From Chromatiaceae bacterium (GTDB lineage: Bacteria; Pseudomonadota; Gammaproteobacteria; Chromatiales; Chromatiaceae), in assembly GCA_024235175.1 (NCBI GenBank), contig JACKMX010000006.1, positions 176,501 to 240,500 of the forward strand: 64,000 bases of DNA, written 5' to 3'. Shown here piece by piece: positions 26,760-37,284 of this stretch. The position numbers were made by a program, and so were the translations under genes. Position 1 is the first letter of the stretch, and each line of letters begins with the position of its first letter. Below the pieces are notes generated by a model, which made no database searches, was not told the DNA's origin, and worked only from the letters and a program-made list of their open reading frames with translations.

Positions 26760-29249
26760 ATTTCACACTGTTTTCTAATTTTCGTACAAACACATCGGAT
26801 TATATTCATATATTTTACAGCTTGAGGGAGTTATAGATATCAAGAAAAATTACAGGGAAAAAAGTAATGAGATCAATATCCAGGATTGACTTCTATTCTT
26901 TTGTTCAGACCAATTTGTTTACACCCAATTTTCCAGTATCGAGTTTTTTCAGAAAATTCAAGATTCCTGTACTTTCAATGATACTGTTGACTTTTGCAGT
27001 CTCTGAAACTTTTGCAAATTATGATTATTGGGAAGGTAAATCTTACGGTCAGCCGATAGCTATAGGCCAAAGCCCAAAAGCAGCAATGGATAGTTGGTGT
27101 TACAAGGTGGAAAGTAGTTTAAGTAATGGCTCATGTATCTTAAATGCCGATAGCGATTTGCCGTGGGGAAGATGCTACATAGTTAACAATCGTTTTCCTG
27201 CTGCACCTCAAGAAGGATGCCCTGATGGTTGGGTCTACTGGGGAGTAAATCTATCCCATAACACTTGCACTGCAGGAAAGATATTCAACGCAGTCACGGA
27301 AAAATGTGAACTACCAAATCCACCAAACCCCAATTTAGGAAAATCCGCATCCTGTGATCTTTTCACTTATCACCCAATCAATATCGCTACCGGTAACAAA
27401 TTTCGGAAAGAAATCGACTTCGAAAGTCAAGGCGCTAACGGGCTTGTATTTGTTCGTTATTACAACAGTCAAGATTCTGGCGAGCTTCCCGGAGATATCG
27501 GCGCAAAGTGGCGGCACAACTATTTAAGAAAAATTATTCCGATTGTCGATGAAAACCATAACGGAGTTTATGTCTATAGAGCAGATGGGGACGGTCATTA
27601 CTGGGAGTTAAACAATTCCGTCTATTCCAGTGAGACTGATACCGGTGCTGAACTTGAGACCACGCCCACGGGATGGGTGTATAGAAGCCGATCAGATGTT
27701 GTGGAGACATATGATTCGCAAGGGTTGATAACCGAAATCCGGTACACCAATGGATATACACAGACAATATCTTATGGCTCGTTCTCGCTAATTGAATCTG
27801 TAACGGATACATTCGGACAAACTCTCACATTTGAGCACGATGCTGCTAATCTCCAAATCAAAACATTGATTGGACCTTCAGGCCAAGTTTATAAATACAT
27901 GTATGATAGTGCAGGTAATCTTGAGTCAGTTACCTATCCTGACAATACACCGTTGGATGAAACTGACGATCCGATTAAAATCTACCATTACGATGATCCA
28001 CTTTTTTCAAATTCACTGACCGGTATCACAGACGAGAACGGCAACAGATACGCAACTTTTGAGTACGATAGCCAAGGTCTAGCGACCGTTAGTTATCTTG
28101 GGCCGCCGACCACAATACCAACTGAACGTATTGATGGCGTGACAATAATGCGCTATGCGGACGGCTCTCGCACCGTAACCGATAGTAAGGGTAATTCCAC
28201 CATCTATCAAACCACGACGCAGCTCGGAATCACGATTGCTACACAGATAGATGGCCCAAGCGGCACTTCTTGTGGTGCGTCGAACATAAGTTATACATAT
28301 GACACTAATAATAACGTTTTATCCAGAGTCAGCAACGGAACCATCACGCGCTACGGAAATTACGACGAAAAGGGCAATTATCATTGTAAAATTGAAGGTA
28401 TCAATGCAGCGGATACTACACCGCTAACCGCCGATGACTGTTCCTATGATACGGCAGCCTCTCCCAATGCCAGGAAGATCGAGTACACATACGATTCCGT
28501 TTTTCGCAACAAAATCGCAACCATCACCAGGCCCTCTGTTTTTAATAACGGGCAGAATGTAACCACGTATGGCTATGATGACTACGGAAACCGCACACTC
28601 GTAAGAGTCGATGGTTTTAAACCCGATGGAACGGCAGTCTCCCGCTCAACTTCTTACCAGTACGGCGGAGATGGTACACCTGAATGCGATGCTGTCCCAC
28701 TTCGTCAACTATGCCGGGTGGACGGTCCCAGAACCGATGTCGCTGACATCACAACCTATCGTTACTACCCGGATGATCCAGCCGAAGGGAATAACCGCGC
28801 ACGCCTAAAAGAGATCGAGGATGCATACGGCAACCTGGTTCGAAGCAATATTCAATATACAGCCACTGGCAAGGTCGACTCTGAGCAAAGGCTCAATGGT
28901 CTGGTTCTGGATTATGCCTATACCGCAGGAAGAGACCGTTTGGAAACCCTGACAGAATCTGCCTATGGTGAAAGCCGGACGACTAAGTGGACATATCGGA
29001 ATACAGGCGAGATCGAAACGATTACTTTGGGTTACGGTACACCGGATGCAACAACGACAACATACGAATACGATGATGCGCGCAGGCTCGTGAAGATCGC
29101 TGATGGTCTGGGCAACTACATCAAGTTCATTCTCGATACGGAAGGAAACAAAGAGGGGTGTTAGCGCCGGAGTAAAAACGCGCCTATTTGCCGCAACTTT
29201 TTAACAGAGTTTTACCGGCAGTTCCCCAGTCCGCCGGTAATGTAATCAT

Positions 29250-29447
29250 TTAAAAATTCATATTGTCTTCGAACAGATCCAGGTTATCGGTGTTACCGTT
29301 TTGATGTTCCAGCCACTGCTGGTGTTGGTACTGCTCTATTTCTGATTGATAGGTATATAACAAAGCCTCCCTGATATCGTCGATCATACCGATCAGGGTA
29401 ATGACTTGTTCAGTATCCCAATGGGTTATCAGTCGTGTCGTTTTCAT
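29250..29447 (-). CDS. Small accessory ORF of the IS21-like element
   Basis: A 65-aa acidic, Gln-rich protein (YTYQSEIEQYQHQQWLEHQ). Its ATG overlaps the istB stop (ATGA), so it is translationally coupled to istB. It lies between istB and the element end, where ordinary IS21 elements have no gene. No family recognised. Confidence 0.55.
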   Translation of the reverse strand: MKTTRLITHWDTEQVITLIGMIDDIREALLYTYQSEIEQYQHQQWLEHQNGNTDNLDLFEDNMNF

Positions 29448-30214
29448 GATTTTTTCCTGGGTGTTTTTTGCTTTTTCTTTTCCATCGCTTCTTTCATGCG
29501 ATAAGAGTCGCCATCAAAGAGAATGATTTCCGAGTGATGGATCAGCCGGTCAACCAGCGAGACTACACAAGCGGCATTGGGGAAGACTTCGTTCCATTCT
29601 GCGAACGGACGGTTGGTAGTGACCAGGGTGGATTTGATTTCATAGCGGCGGTTAACGATCTCGAACAGCAGGTCAGCATGACGATTGGAGTAAGACAGGT
29701 ACCCGAGCTCGTCGATGACCAGTAGCTGAGGCTGGGCATAGTATTTAAGGCGACGCTTGAGGGTGGAGTCGCTGTCGATAGCTGCCAGGTCATTGAGCAT
29801 TTGCGCAGCGGTGATGAACATCACACTGTACCCGTTGATGGCAGCCTGGTAGGCGATGTTTTTGGCGATGGTGGTTTTGCCGATACCGTTGCCGCCGACA
29901 AAGATGGGATTGACGGGCTTGTCCTGCTGCATAAAGCCCATGTTCATCAGAGATAACACGGCAGCCTGATCGAGTTGTTTTGGCCAGTTCCAGTCGAAGT
30001 CAGCCAGTGGTTTGAACGAGCCGATTTTTGCATTACGGATGCGCCGCTGCAGGCCTCGTTTCTGGCGCTCATCTTCCTCCCAGTTGAGCAGTTGTACCAC
30101 CCAGTCCGGTAGCGGATGACCCAGTTCATCCCAGTGCGCCAGCAGGCCATACAGTTTCAGTTCAGCCGCTGTTTTTTTCAGCTGCGCTATGGGTGTTTGT
30201 GTCGTGTATGTCAT
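29444..30214 (-). CDS. istB: IS21 transposition helper ATPase IstB
   Basis: A 256-aa AAA+ protein that assembles on target DNA and recruits IstA. The Walker A is in GGNGIGKTTIAKNIAYQAA, the Walker B in LLVIDELGYL, and the sensor region is STLVTTNRPFAEW. It begins MTYTTQTPIAQLKKTAAELK and overlaps the istA stop by 4 bases. Confidence 0.95.
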   Translation of the reverse strand: MTYTTQTPIAQLKKTAAELKLYGLLAHWDELGHPLPDWVVQLLNWEEDERQKRGLQRRIRNAKIGSFKPLADFDWNWPKQLDQAAVLSLMNMGFMQQDKPVNPIFVGGNGIGKTTIAKNIAYQAAINGYSVMFITAAQMLNDLAAIDSDSTLKRRLKYYAQPQLLVIDELGYLSYSNRHADLLFEIVNRRYEIKSTLVTTNRPFAEWNEVFPNAACVVSLVDRLIHHSEIILFDGDSYRMKEAMEKKKQKTPRKKS

Positions 30215-31713
30215 TCATCTTCTCCACTGTCTTCATCTTCAGTGATCAGGGACCTATAGCGATCCAGTGTGGCAGTTGGCACCTGGAGTTTTGCCTTGGG
30301 GTGGTTGATACTGATTGTTAATGGCGGTGGCAGATGCTGTTTTTCACGCTCGCATTGCAGGATCTGGGCAACGGCATTGGCATGTGGGCTGTCACTGGCC
30401 AGTGCTTTAACAACCGCCTGACAGAAGGCTTGTGAGCCGTAGTCATCGAGTGACTGCAGTAACAGGCGCACGGTTGTTGCCAGTGGATGACCCCGTTCAA
30501 CAGCCTGTTGCAGAAGCACTTCTGTTTGTGGACAGGCAGCTTGCAGGCGGTGTTGGCCGTTGTGGCTTTTAGCCTGGCGTTTATGGTTGACCAACGCTTC
30601 GTGATGTTCAGCCTGAACGATCTGTTCACCTTTACCATAATGGCGTGGATGACAGGCCACTTGCTTGTGCTCATGCAGGACTCTGACCTGTTGCTCATTG
30701 GCGACAATGAGCAGCTTGCTACGGACATACTCATGTGGAACTGAGTAGTCATTAAGGTCAAAGCGCACAAAGGGTGTCTTGTCGACACTGACGGCCAGCT
30801 TTTCTTCAGCAGCAAAGGGATTGTCCGGCAGCGCCATCAGTTGGGGTTGCTCTTCTGCAAAGACTTCGCGCACTGTGCGGCTGGTATCACCGGGACAGCG
30901 TCGGTCCATGGCATGAGCTTGTGACCAGGCCAAAGCCTGTGCATTGAGATCTTCAAGATCAGTCCAGGTGCGACCGGCAAAGCAGTTGTCACGAATATAA
31001 CGGATAGCACGTTCGACACGGCCCTTTTCGTTGCCACGGGCAACGGCCACCGGGCGTGGTTCAAAGTGGTAATGGGCGGCCAGTTCCAACAAGGCTGGAT
31101 TAAACTGGATAGCCTTACCCTGGCGTGAGATTACGGCCGACCTGAGATTGTCATAGAGACAGACTCTTGGCACGGATTGCCACTGTTCAAAGGCATTCAC
31201 ATGGCCCTGTAAAAATGGCCCCATGCGGGCATTTAAAAAGAACTGCACGAAGATGCGCCGGCTATAACTGAGTACCATGACAAAAGCCATTAACTGACGC
31301 TTGGCCTGACCGATCTGCACATCACCGAAGTGTCCCCAATCGATCTGTGCCTGTTCACCCGGCAACGTTTTCAAACGCAAAAAGGCTTCAGGTAATTTCT
31401 TTGGGCGCAGCTGAGCGACATGGTCACGGAAGTGACTGGGGCCGCCGGGATAACCTCGTTCCACAGCCATCTGGTACAACCTGGCTGAGGTCAAAGACGG
31501 ATACTGGGCCAGTGTCTCAACAATAAAGGGCAAGTACGGATCGATAATCGAAGGCTGGGTGGTTCGCTCCGGCTTGGGAATGCCTGCCTGGGCAATCACC
31601 CGTTCCACGGAGGAATGATGCAGGTTCAACTGGCGGGCAATGGTGCCAACCCGCCACTTTTCAGCAAAATAATAACGCAGGATGTCAGTTTCCTGCTCTC
31701 TGGACAGCGCCAT
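30211..31713 (-). CDS. istA: IS21 transposase IstA
   Basis: A 500-aa DDE-type transposase. An N-terminal helix-turn-helix (ILRYYFAEKWRVGTIARQLN) is followed by the integrase core with the first Asp in QAQIDWGHFGDVQIG and second Asp in VCLYDNLRSAVI; the catalytic Glu is likely in GNEKGRVERAIRYIRDN. A Mu-transposase-like C-terminal domain follows. The ATG at 31713 has aggag upstream; the longer frame to 31743 lacks a ribosome site. Confidence 0.93.
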   Translation of the reverse strand: MALSREQETDILRYYFAEKWRVGTIARQLNLHHSSVERVIAQAGIPKPERTTQPSIIDPYLPFIVETLAQYPSLTSARLYQMAVERGYPGGPSHFRDHVAQLRPKKLPEAFLRLKTLPGEQAQIDWGHFGDVQIGQAKRQLMAFVMVLSYSRRIFVQFFLNARMGPFLQGHVNAFEQWQSVPRVCLYDNLRSAVISRQGKAIQFNPALLELAAHYHFEPRPVAVARGNEKGRVERAIRYIRDNCFAGRTWTDLEDLNAQALAWSQAHAMDRRCPGDTSRTVREVFAEEQPQLMALPDNPFAAEEKLAVSVDKTPFVRFDLNDYSVPHEYVRSKLLIVANEQQVRVLHEHKQVACHPRHYGKGEQIVQAEHHEALVNHKRQAKSHNGQHRLQAACPQTEVLLQQAVERGHPLATTVRLLLQSLDDYGSQAFCQAVVKALASDSPHANAVAQILQCEREKQHLPPPLTISINHPKAKLQVPTATLDRYRSLITEDEDSGEDE

Positions 31714-31787
31714 GGGCTTCTCCTGGACAAAGGCTCCCGTCAAACAGGGTTTGCATGGTCATGATCAGTCGGAAGCGAAGCCAGACA

Positions 31788-32210
31788 TCACCATCGTCGG
31801 TGGATGGTTTGCCGGTGGAGAAAGTCATTGCGGATAAAGTCACTGATTCGGGCCAGGCAAAAATGACAAATCCGGCTCAGTGATCGTGCAATAACGGGGA
31901 ACAAGGTATTCAACACCGGTGTTTTCACCAACAGCGGCAATAACACCGGAACAACTGTTGGCCCGGAACCCTGATCCGTTACTTTTTCTGTTTTGCGCTG
32001 CCGGAAGCGGCGCTGGCGCTCGGCATTGTTGTGTCTTCCTTTTCGAGTCCGGCTGTATTTTTGATTGGCCCGGCGCAGGCTTTTGCGGCGGGCTTTTCTG
32101 GAGCAGTCCGGTGAACAATATTGATTTCCATGATCACAATGACTGCATATCAGGGTCTGACAATGACACAGGGTACACTGGAATAATCGGGTGGAATCTA
32201 CATCACTCAT
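31788..32210 (-). CDS. Zinc-finger-like passenger protein in the IS21-like element
   Basis: A 140-aa basic protein whose N-terminus has CTLCHCQTLICSHCDHG followed by YCSPDCSRKARR, a cysteine spacing that could bind two zinc ions. A long Arg/Lys stretch follows. It lies upstream of istA inside the element boundaries. I do not know a family name; DNA or RNA binding is a guess from its charge and cysteines. Confidence 0.55.
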   Translation of the reverse strand: MSDVDSTRLFQCTLCHCQTLICSHCDHGNQYCSPDCSRKARRKSLRRANQKYSRTRKGRHNNAERQRRFRQRKTEKVTDQGSGPTVVPVLLPLLVKTPVLNTLFPVIARSLSRICHFCLARISDFIRNDFLHRQTIHRRW

Positions 32211-32958
32211 CAACAAAAAGGCTGATGAGGGCTGGATTAATCAACAGATCAGTGGGAAACTGAGCTCGTGCATCAGCACACTTACGGGGGGATGTGGCAC
32301 TCGTCGATCGCCAAATCTAGTCGGTGCCACATCTTCCTCATCAGCACTTTGATTATCTCTGGCTTAGTCTCAATTTTCCATTCACTGAAAACTGATCAAA
32401 TGGTTCTGCCGGAATTACGCTGTCAAAAAGCTCCGGCAGATATATGCACTCTGGGAGTGGTGCCTACAAGGGGGAGGAGATCTGGGACAAAGGCAGCCCA
32501 GGTACACTCAGAACAACAATTTCCCGGACATTCGATCTCTATAATCGCCTCAATGTTACTTACCATGCCAATGAAAATGCTGACTTTGATTATTCCCCAG
32601 ACGGCACGCTGGACAAGGAGATGGACGGTAAAGGGGCTACCACCGAATATGACTACGACGATCTGAAGCGGCTCGTTACCACAATTCAAGATTTCAACGG
32701 AACCAATCCAAATACTGCAAATATCCAGACAGATTATGAGTATGACTCGCAAGATAATCTGACCAGGGTGACCGATCCATTAGAGAACGATACCTTATAT
32801 GAGTATGACGATCTGGGAAATCTTCTGAGTATTGATAGCCCAGATACCGGGTTGACAGTCTTTACCTACGATGAGGCTGGCAACACCAAAACCAAGAAAG
32901 ATGCAAAAAACCAATTAACAACTTACAGCTATGATGCACTAAACCGGCTTACATTTGT

Positions 32959-34370
32959 GCCTCGTCAGAAAAATTCATGGGTCACCTTTGGTACAGGTAG
33001 AGCTCCAAGTGCATGATATAGAGCGATTTCAGCCGCATGATAAGTTCTGAATCCATACGCTTTTCTGGTAGTCAGTTTTGCTTTGTTGTTGAAGCCCTCG
33101 ACAATGCCGCTGGAAAACTGCTTTTTTGCCCGGAACCAGTTCAGCAGCAATGGCCGATGCTTCCTCAAACTGCGAGCGATATCTTTCATCGGCTCAATCT
33201 TCGAGCGCATCGTTTTCGCGCACCATTTGTCCAGAAACTGTCCCGCCCAATACGGCGACTTATACGACCAGAAGAGCTGAAACTCCTCTTTCAGCAGGTA
33301 GCTCCTGATCGACTTCAAATTATACCGCAAGAGATCTGCCAGCTTTGTCTCCTGTTTATCGGTCAGGTTTTCCGGGCGTTTCAGCAGCAGCCAGCGGCTC
33401 TTCGTCAGCACCGGATCATAACCCTTCTCCTTCAGCTCTTTCGCCTCCTGAGCGCGCACCTTGTCTATCGCCTTGCTCACGTTCGACATGATGTGGAACC
33501 GATCCAGAACATGGATCGCTTGTCCCGCCTTTTTGGCAATCACCCTCAGGTAGGGCTTCCACATGTCACTACAGATATAATCCAGCTCCTTGGTTCGTTC
33601 CTTGCCAAACCAACGAAAGAATCTCAGCAGGGTCTTAACCCTCCGCTCCTTACCGATCCACAGCAAGCGCCGGCAGCCAGCATCGATCTGATAGACCAGC
33701 GTCAGATACTTATGGCCCCGCTGCCATTGGATCTCGTCGATACCAATGGCTGCAATACCCGTCAGGTCTCTTTGTACCCGGCCCCAGGTGACCGCCATCT
33801 CCACCGAGCAGAAGACGTGGTCCCAAGTCGTACGAAAGGCTTCGGCCACTTCTTTCCAGCTCAGGCGCCTGGCCCAGCCTGCCAGAAACCAGGCATAGGT
33901 TTCGGTCAGGCGGTGTTTCCCTTCCGACCAAGGCATCCGCTCCACCCGGATACCGCAGGTTGGACAATCAACCCGGCGTGGTGCATAGAGAAAAAACACC
34001 TTGATGCCCCATGTCGGGATAAACTCGAATCTTCGAATCGGCAACCTGTCGTAACCGGGTCCTTTGCAGCCACATTCAGAACAGATCGGTCGGCTGTTGG
34101 CACGAGGGTGCAGTTCGACCTCTATCGTTGGTTCCTTCGCTTCTTCAACCCAGCGAATCGATCCGTACACAAAAGATTTGAATTTCTGAATCCGATTAAG
34201 GATAGTCTTCAGTTGCATCCTCGCTCCTTTTTTTCTGATGAATGGTTGCTCGCACTTCCATTTTCTCAGAATCGGAGCGCAGGATGCGCTATCTCTAAAT
34301 CAAATCGTAAATTCGTACTCCTGGGGAGCTATCACTCCTCTTTTTTACCCACAAATTTTCCTGAAGACCT
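32959..34370 (-). mobile_element. ISL3-family insertion sequence
   Basis: A 1412-bp element flanked by an 8-base direct repeat acatttgt (32951-32958 and 34371-34378), the target size typical of ISL3. Its ends are imperfect inverted repeats: ctcgtcagaaaaattcatgg at the left resembles the reverse complement of caaattttcctgaagacc at the right. It carries one transposase gene. Confidence 0.88.
32965..34218 (-). CDS. ISL3-family transposase
   Basis: A 417-aa transposase with an N-terminal zinc ribbon (CSECGCKGPGYDRLP and VDCPTCGIRVE) and a DDE core: GIDEIQWQRGHKYLTLVYQ, YICSDMWKPYLRVIAKK, and the Glu in SGIVEGFNNKAKLTTRKAYG. It has full family length with no frameshift, so it may still be active. 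Confidence 0.93.
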   Translation of the reverse strand: MQLKTILNRIQKFKSFVYGSIRWVEEAKEPTIEVELHPRANSRPICSECGCKGPGYDRLPIRRFEFIPTWGIKVFFLYAPRRVDCPTCGIRVERMPWSEGKHRLTETYAWFLAGWARRLSWKEVAEAFRTTWDHVFCSVEMAVTWGRVQRDLTGIAAIGIDEIQWQRGHKYLTLVYQIDAGCRRLLWIGKERRVKTLLRFFRWFGKERTKELDYICSDMWKPYLRVIAKKAGQAIHVLDRFHIMSNVSKAIDKVRAQEAKELKEKGYDPVLTKSRWLLLKRPENLTDKQETKLADLLRYNLKSIRSYLLKEEFQLFWSYKSPYWAGQFLDKWCAKTMRSKIEPMKDIARSLRKHRPLLLNWFRAKKQFSSGIVEGFNNKAKLTTRKAYGFRTYHAAEIALYHALGALPVPKVTHEFF

Positions 34371-36700
34371 ACATTTGTTGATGCTGAGTCTGATGCAACC
34401 AATCTGATTGATGATATCACTTACCAATACGATAGTTGTGTGTATGGGATTGGAAGACTATGTAACGTTATCAGGGCATTAGGAACTACGGAACTAGTTG
34501 TCGTCAGCTATAGCTACAATGCTCTCGGAGATATCACCAGCCATCAGGGCGTAGATTACACCTATGATGCCAGCGGTCGCGTGAAGAGTGTCACTTACCC
34601 TTCGGGAGCTGTTGTAACTTATCATTACGATCTTGCCGGACAGATTATCCAGGTATCCCTAGTCAAGCAGTCTGGAGGGCCGTCAATTATTTTGGCGGAC
34701 AATATCAATTACCATCCTTTTGGGCCGGTTGCCTCTCTCGATTACGGGAACGGAATATCGCTTACACAAACACTGGACGACGGGTATCGACTCAAAGATA
34801 TCCTTGTTCCCGGGGTTATCAATATTTCCAATATGCTCTATGACGCTAACGGAAATTTGTCGGAGCGTACTCACGATACTGCACCGGAGCTTTTCTCTTA
34901 CGATGCTATCAACCGACTTGATGGTAGTGATGGCGCGCTTGGTGTAAGGGTTTTTAGTTACGATTCGAACGGAAATCGTATTCAGCTTACTGAAGATAGC
35001 AGTACGACCTCATATGGATATGATGCTGGCAATAATCGTTTGAGTAGCATTGGCGCGAACAACGTACAGACCGATGATAACGGGAATACCATTATCAAAG
35101 GCAACTGGACATTTTCTTATACTTCGGATAATCGCCTTGAGAATGTCCACAATGGCAGCACCCTGGTCGCCAGTTATTTTTACAACGGACTAGGCCAGCG
35201 ATCCTCGAAAGCGATTATGGCTGACCAGTCGAGTGCTCACTACGGTTATGGGCGTGACGGCTCCTTATTGGTTGAGCAGGACGATCAAGGAAACGTCAAC
35301 AAGGAGTATGTCTATTTAGATAGCTCGCTTATAGCTGTTCTGGAATCCTCGATCTCCACTTCAAGTCAGCTTTCGTTTTCAGATGGTAGCAACTTGATGT
35401 TGGTTGACGAGAACGCGAGACAAGTGCAGTTGATACCGGGTGGGGAGGACCCAACAACTGTCTTGATTCCCGAGAATGACTGGATCGTTCATGATTTGGG
35501 AAGCATCCGCATTGTCCAGTTTCAGGGTACGGATGCGCAGAACATTCAACTTTACGGAAGCTTGTATTTCTTTATCGGCGCATCCGGTTCAAGCGATTAC
35601 AGTGTCATCAACCGTCTTCAGACACCAGAAAAATCGGTTGACTACTACTTTTCTTCGACGCCGGGTTCAAATGTATATACTGGCTATGATCCATTTACCG
35701 GAAATACCGCAACACTCACGGTAGAGGCTTCTACTCGTTCCATCACGATCGAAGAGCAAGGCTTGCCGGCAGAAGCGTATACAATTGATGAATCAGACTG
35801 GGTCGTTGAAACAATCGGTGGTTACGAGTACACGACGTTTACCTATGCTGATGGGAATTTATCAGTCAGCGGCCAAATATCACAGAACGGAGTGACGAAC
35901 AACGCCGGATTGCATATCCAGATAGGAAGTTATCAGTCAAACTCCTATTTTTTGTATTTACAGGAAAGTAGTGAAATCGAGGTCAATTATGTTCACAGCG
36001 ACCACCTAGGTACGCCCAAGGCTGTTACGGATGAATCCGGAACGGTTGTATGGAGGGCAAATCATGATCCATTTGGCGCTGCAACGGTTGCTGCCGGCAG
36101 TATTGAATTCAATCTTCGCTTTCCGGGGCAGTATTACGATCAGGAAACTGGGCTGCATTACAACTACTTCAGAACATACGATCCCAGCACCGGCCGATAC
36201 CTGGAGTCGGATCCGATTGGGTTGGATGGTGGGTTGAATACCTATGCTTATGTTGGGGGAAATCCACTTTACTGGATTGATCCCTATGGTTTAGATGCGG
36301 CGGCAGGATTTCCGGCGAACGATACTTCAATCCCTTGGCCAGATGCTATACCGGCTTGGGTACGTCCTCCCAATCCTTGGTGGACGTTGTTTTGGCCGAA
36401 TACCGTTGCAGATGGCAGGCTTTATCCTGATGGATATCCACCCTATTGGAATGAAGAGGCTGAGCCTGAAAACTGCCCGAGCACGAATGAAGATGATTGG
36501 GAAAAGATTCCGCATTCACGCCCACCTGCATACAGACCCAAAGGAGAGAAAGAACCAGTTTTCCAAGGCGATCACGCCGGGGACAGGAGCCACGGGGGCA
36601 GTCGTTGGAAGAAATGGGATAAACATCGCGACTGGGTAAGTGGAAAGCCTAGGAATGGAACTTATGATGTAAATGGTCGACGAATTAGAGATTAAGAGTT

Positions 36701-37093
36701 ATGGATATTGAAACAATGGGGACAACTTTTCATCCAAATGATGTTTATCGAATTGCCCTAGCGTTCTTCACTGACAGGGTAAAGGCATTAGAATTGCCTG
36801 GGCCATTATCCAAGTCGCTTTTGTTTAATTTTTATGATGCGAACATTAGTGAACCGATTGAAGAAATGAAAGATCGTTCTGACAAAACACGCATTGATTT
36901 CTTGGAAGCAATTTCAATTATGTCATGGGCGTTGTATCGAGTTTGGGTGGGAGCTGCTATCGAGAAGGGATTAGGTGTTGCCGCAATAAATCAGATCGAT
37001 GAGAAAACGGTAATTCACTTGTTTCTTGAGAATATAGATTGTGAAGAAGGTAGATCAATTCTTGAAAAGGTAAACCATGCAATGATGCACTAG
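36701..37093 (+). CDS. Putative immunity protein for the Rhs C-terminal toxin
   Basis: A 130-aa protein starting 5 bases after the rhs stop, the position of the cognate immunity gene in polymorphic-toxin loci. It has no signal peptide or clear membrane helix, so it probably acts in the cytoplasm. I do not recognise its family, and a second Met (36716) could be the start. It shares the low GC of rhs. Immunity function is inferred from position alone. Confidence 0.6.
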   Translation: MDIETMGTTFHPNDVYRIALAFFTDRVKALELPGPLSKSLLFNFYDANISEPIEEMKDRSDKTRIDFLEAISIMSWALYRVWVGAAIEKGLGVAAINQIDEKTVIHLFLENIDCEEGRSILEKVNHAMMH

Positions 37094-37115
37094 CCCATTT
37101 TCTGGATATCGCGGA

Positions 37116-37159
37116 CTAAAGGGGTCGGTGACAAATGCAATTAAAGGGCTCGGTGACAA
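37116..37159. repeat. Tandem short direct repeat
   Basis: Two copies of taaaggg(g)tcggtgacaa lie at about 37117-37134 and 37142-37159, 25 bases apart, in the gap after the immunity gene. They look like remnants of a small mobile repeat family. Confidence 0.4.
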
Positions 37160-37195
37160 CTGAGAATCATTTTCAATCTGATTGATGGGGTGGGT

Positions 37196-37238
37196 CAGCG
37201 AGTAGCCCGGATGAAGTGAAACGTAATCCGGGATAAAC
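37196..37238 (+). repeat. REP-like element, copy 1
   Basis: The 43-base sequence with core agcccggatgaagtgaaacg, then taatccggga, occurs again at 47132-47174 and, inverted, at 47360-47397. Its cccgg/ccggg ends allow it to fold as a hairpin. The later two copies flank a RAYT gene remnant, so this is a REP of that family. Confidence 0.75.
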
Positions 37239-37284
37239 TGCTCTGGAAAAAGGTGACGCATTTATTTTGTAGGATTCTGTTTTT

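Larger units (their letters stand above)
26603..26866. other. AT-rich divergent promoter region rlmH / rhs
   Basis: This 264-base gap marks a sharp fall in GC content at the start of the accessory region. No gene is seen. It should hold the rlmH promoter to the left and the rhs promoter to the right; two CRP/FNR-like palindromes lie at 26712 and 26746. Confidence 0.6.
29159..32468 (-). mobile_element. IS21-family insertion sequence with two extra ORFs
   Basis: A 3310-bp element bounded by tgt...aca and flanked by a 5-base direct repeat agggg (29154-29158 and 32469-32473). Inside each end is a matching repeat block: tgccgcaactttttaacag near 29190 resembles the reverse complement of ctgtcaaaaagctccggca near 32430. 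It carries istA and istB plus a zinc-finger-like ORF upstream and a small ORF downstream, all on the minus strand. An internal inverted repeat (gatgtggcac...gtgccacatc) lies at 32291-32333, ahead of the first ORF. Confidence 0.85.
26867..36695 (+). pseudogene. rhs polymorphic-toxin gene, interrupted by two insertion sequences
   Basis: The three coding parts are 26867-29158, 32474-32958 and 34379-36695. Joined after removing both insertion sequences and one copy of each target duplication they total 5094 bases, an open frame of 1697 residues. The product has an N-terminal hydrophobic segment (about residues 36-55), a Cys-rich region, a DUF6531-like start (CDLFTYHPINIATGNKF), many YD repeats and the Rhs core ending DPIGLDGGLNTYAYVGGNP then DPYGLD. 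About 140 variable residues follow, ending HGGSRWKKWDKHRDW to NGRRIRD, the presumed toxin. As it stands, the first part stops at 29161 inside the IS21 end, so full-length toxin cannot be made. Confidence 0.85.

Noticed and set aside
32444..33016. The middle Rhs frame as a separate 190-aa gene
   Set aside because: Its first ten codons and its last part belong to the IS21 and ISL3 ends; only 32474-32958 is Rhs sequence.
33037..34407. A 456-codon open frame opposite the ISL3 transposase
   Set aside because: It is the reverse of the transposase and crosses the element boundary at 34370 into rhs, so it cannot be a conserved gene.
37116..37159. A CRISPR array
   Set aside because: There are only two short direct repeats, no regular spacing and no cas genes in the window.
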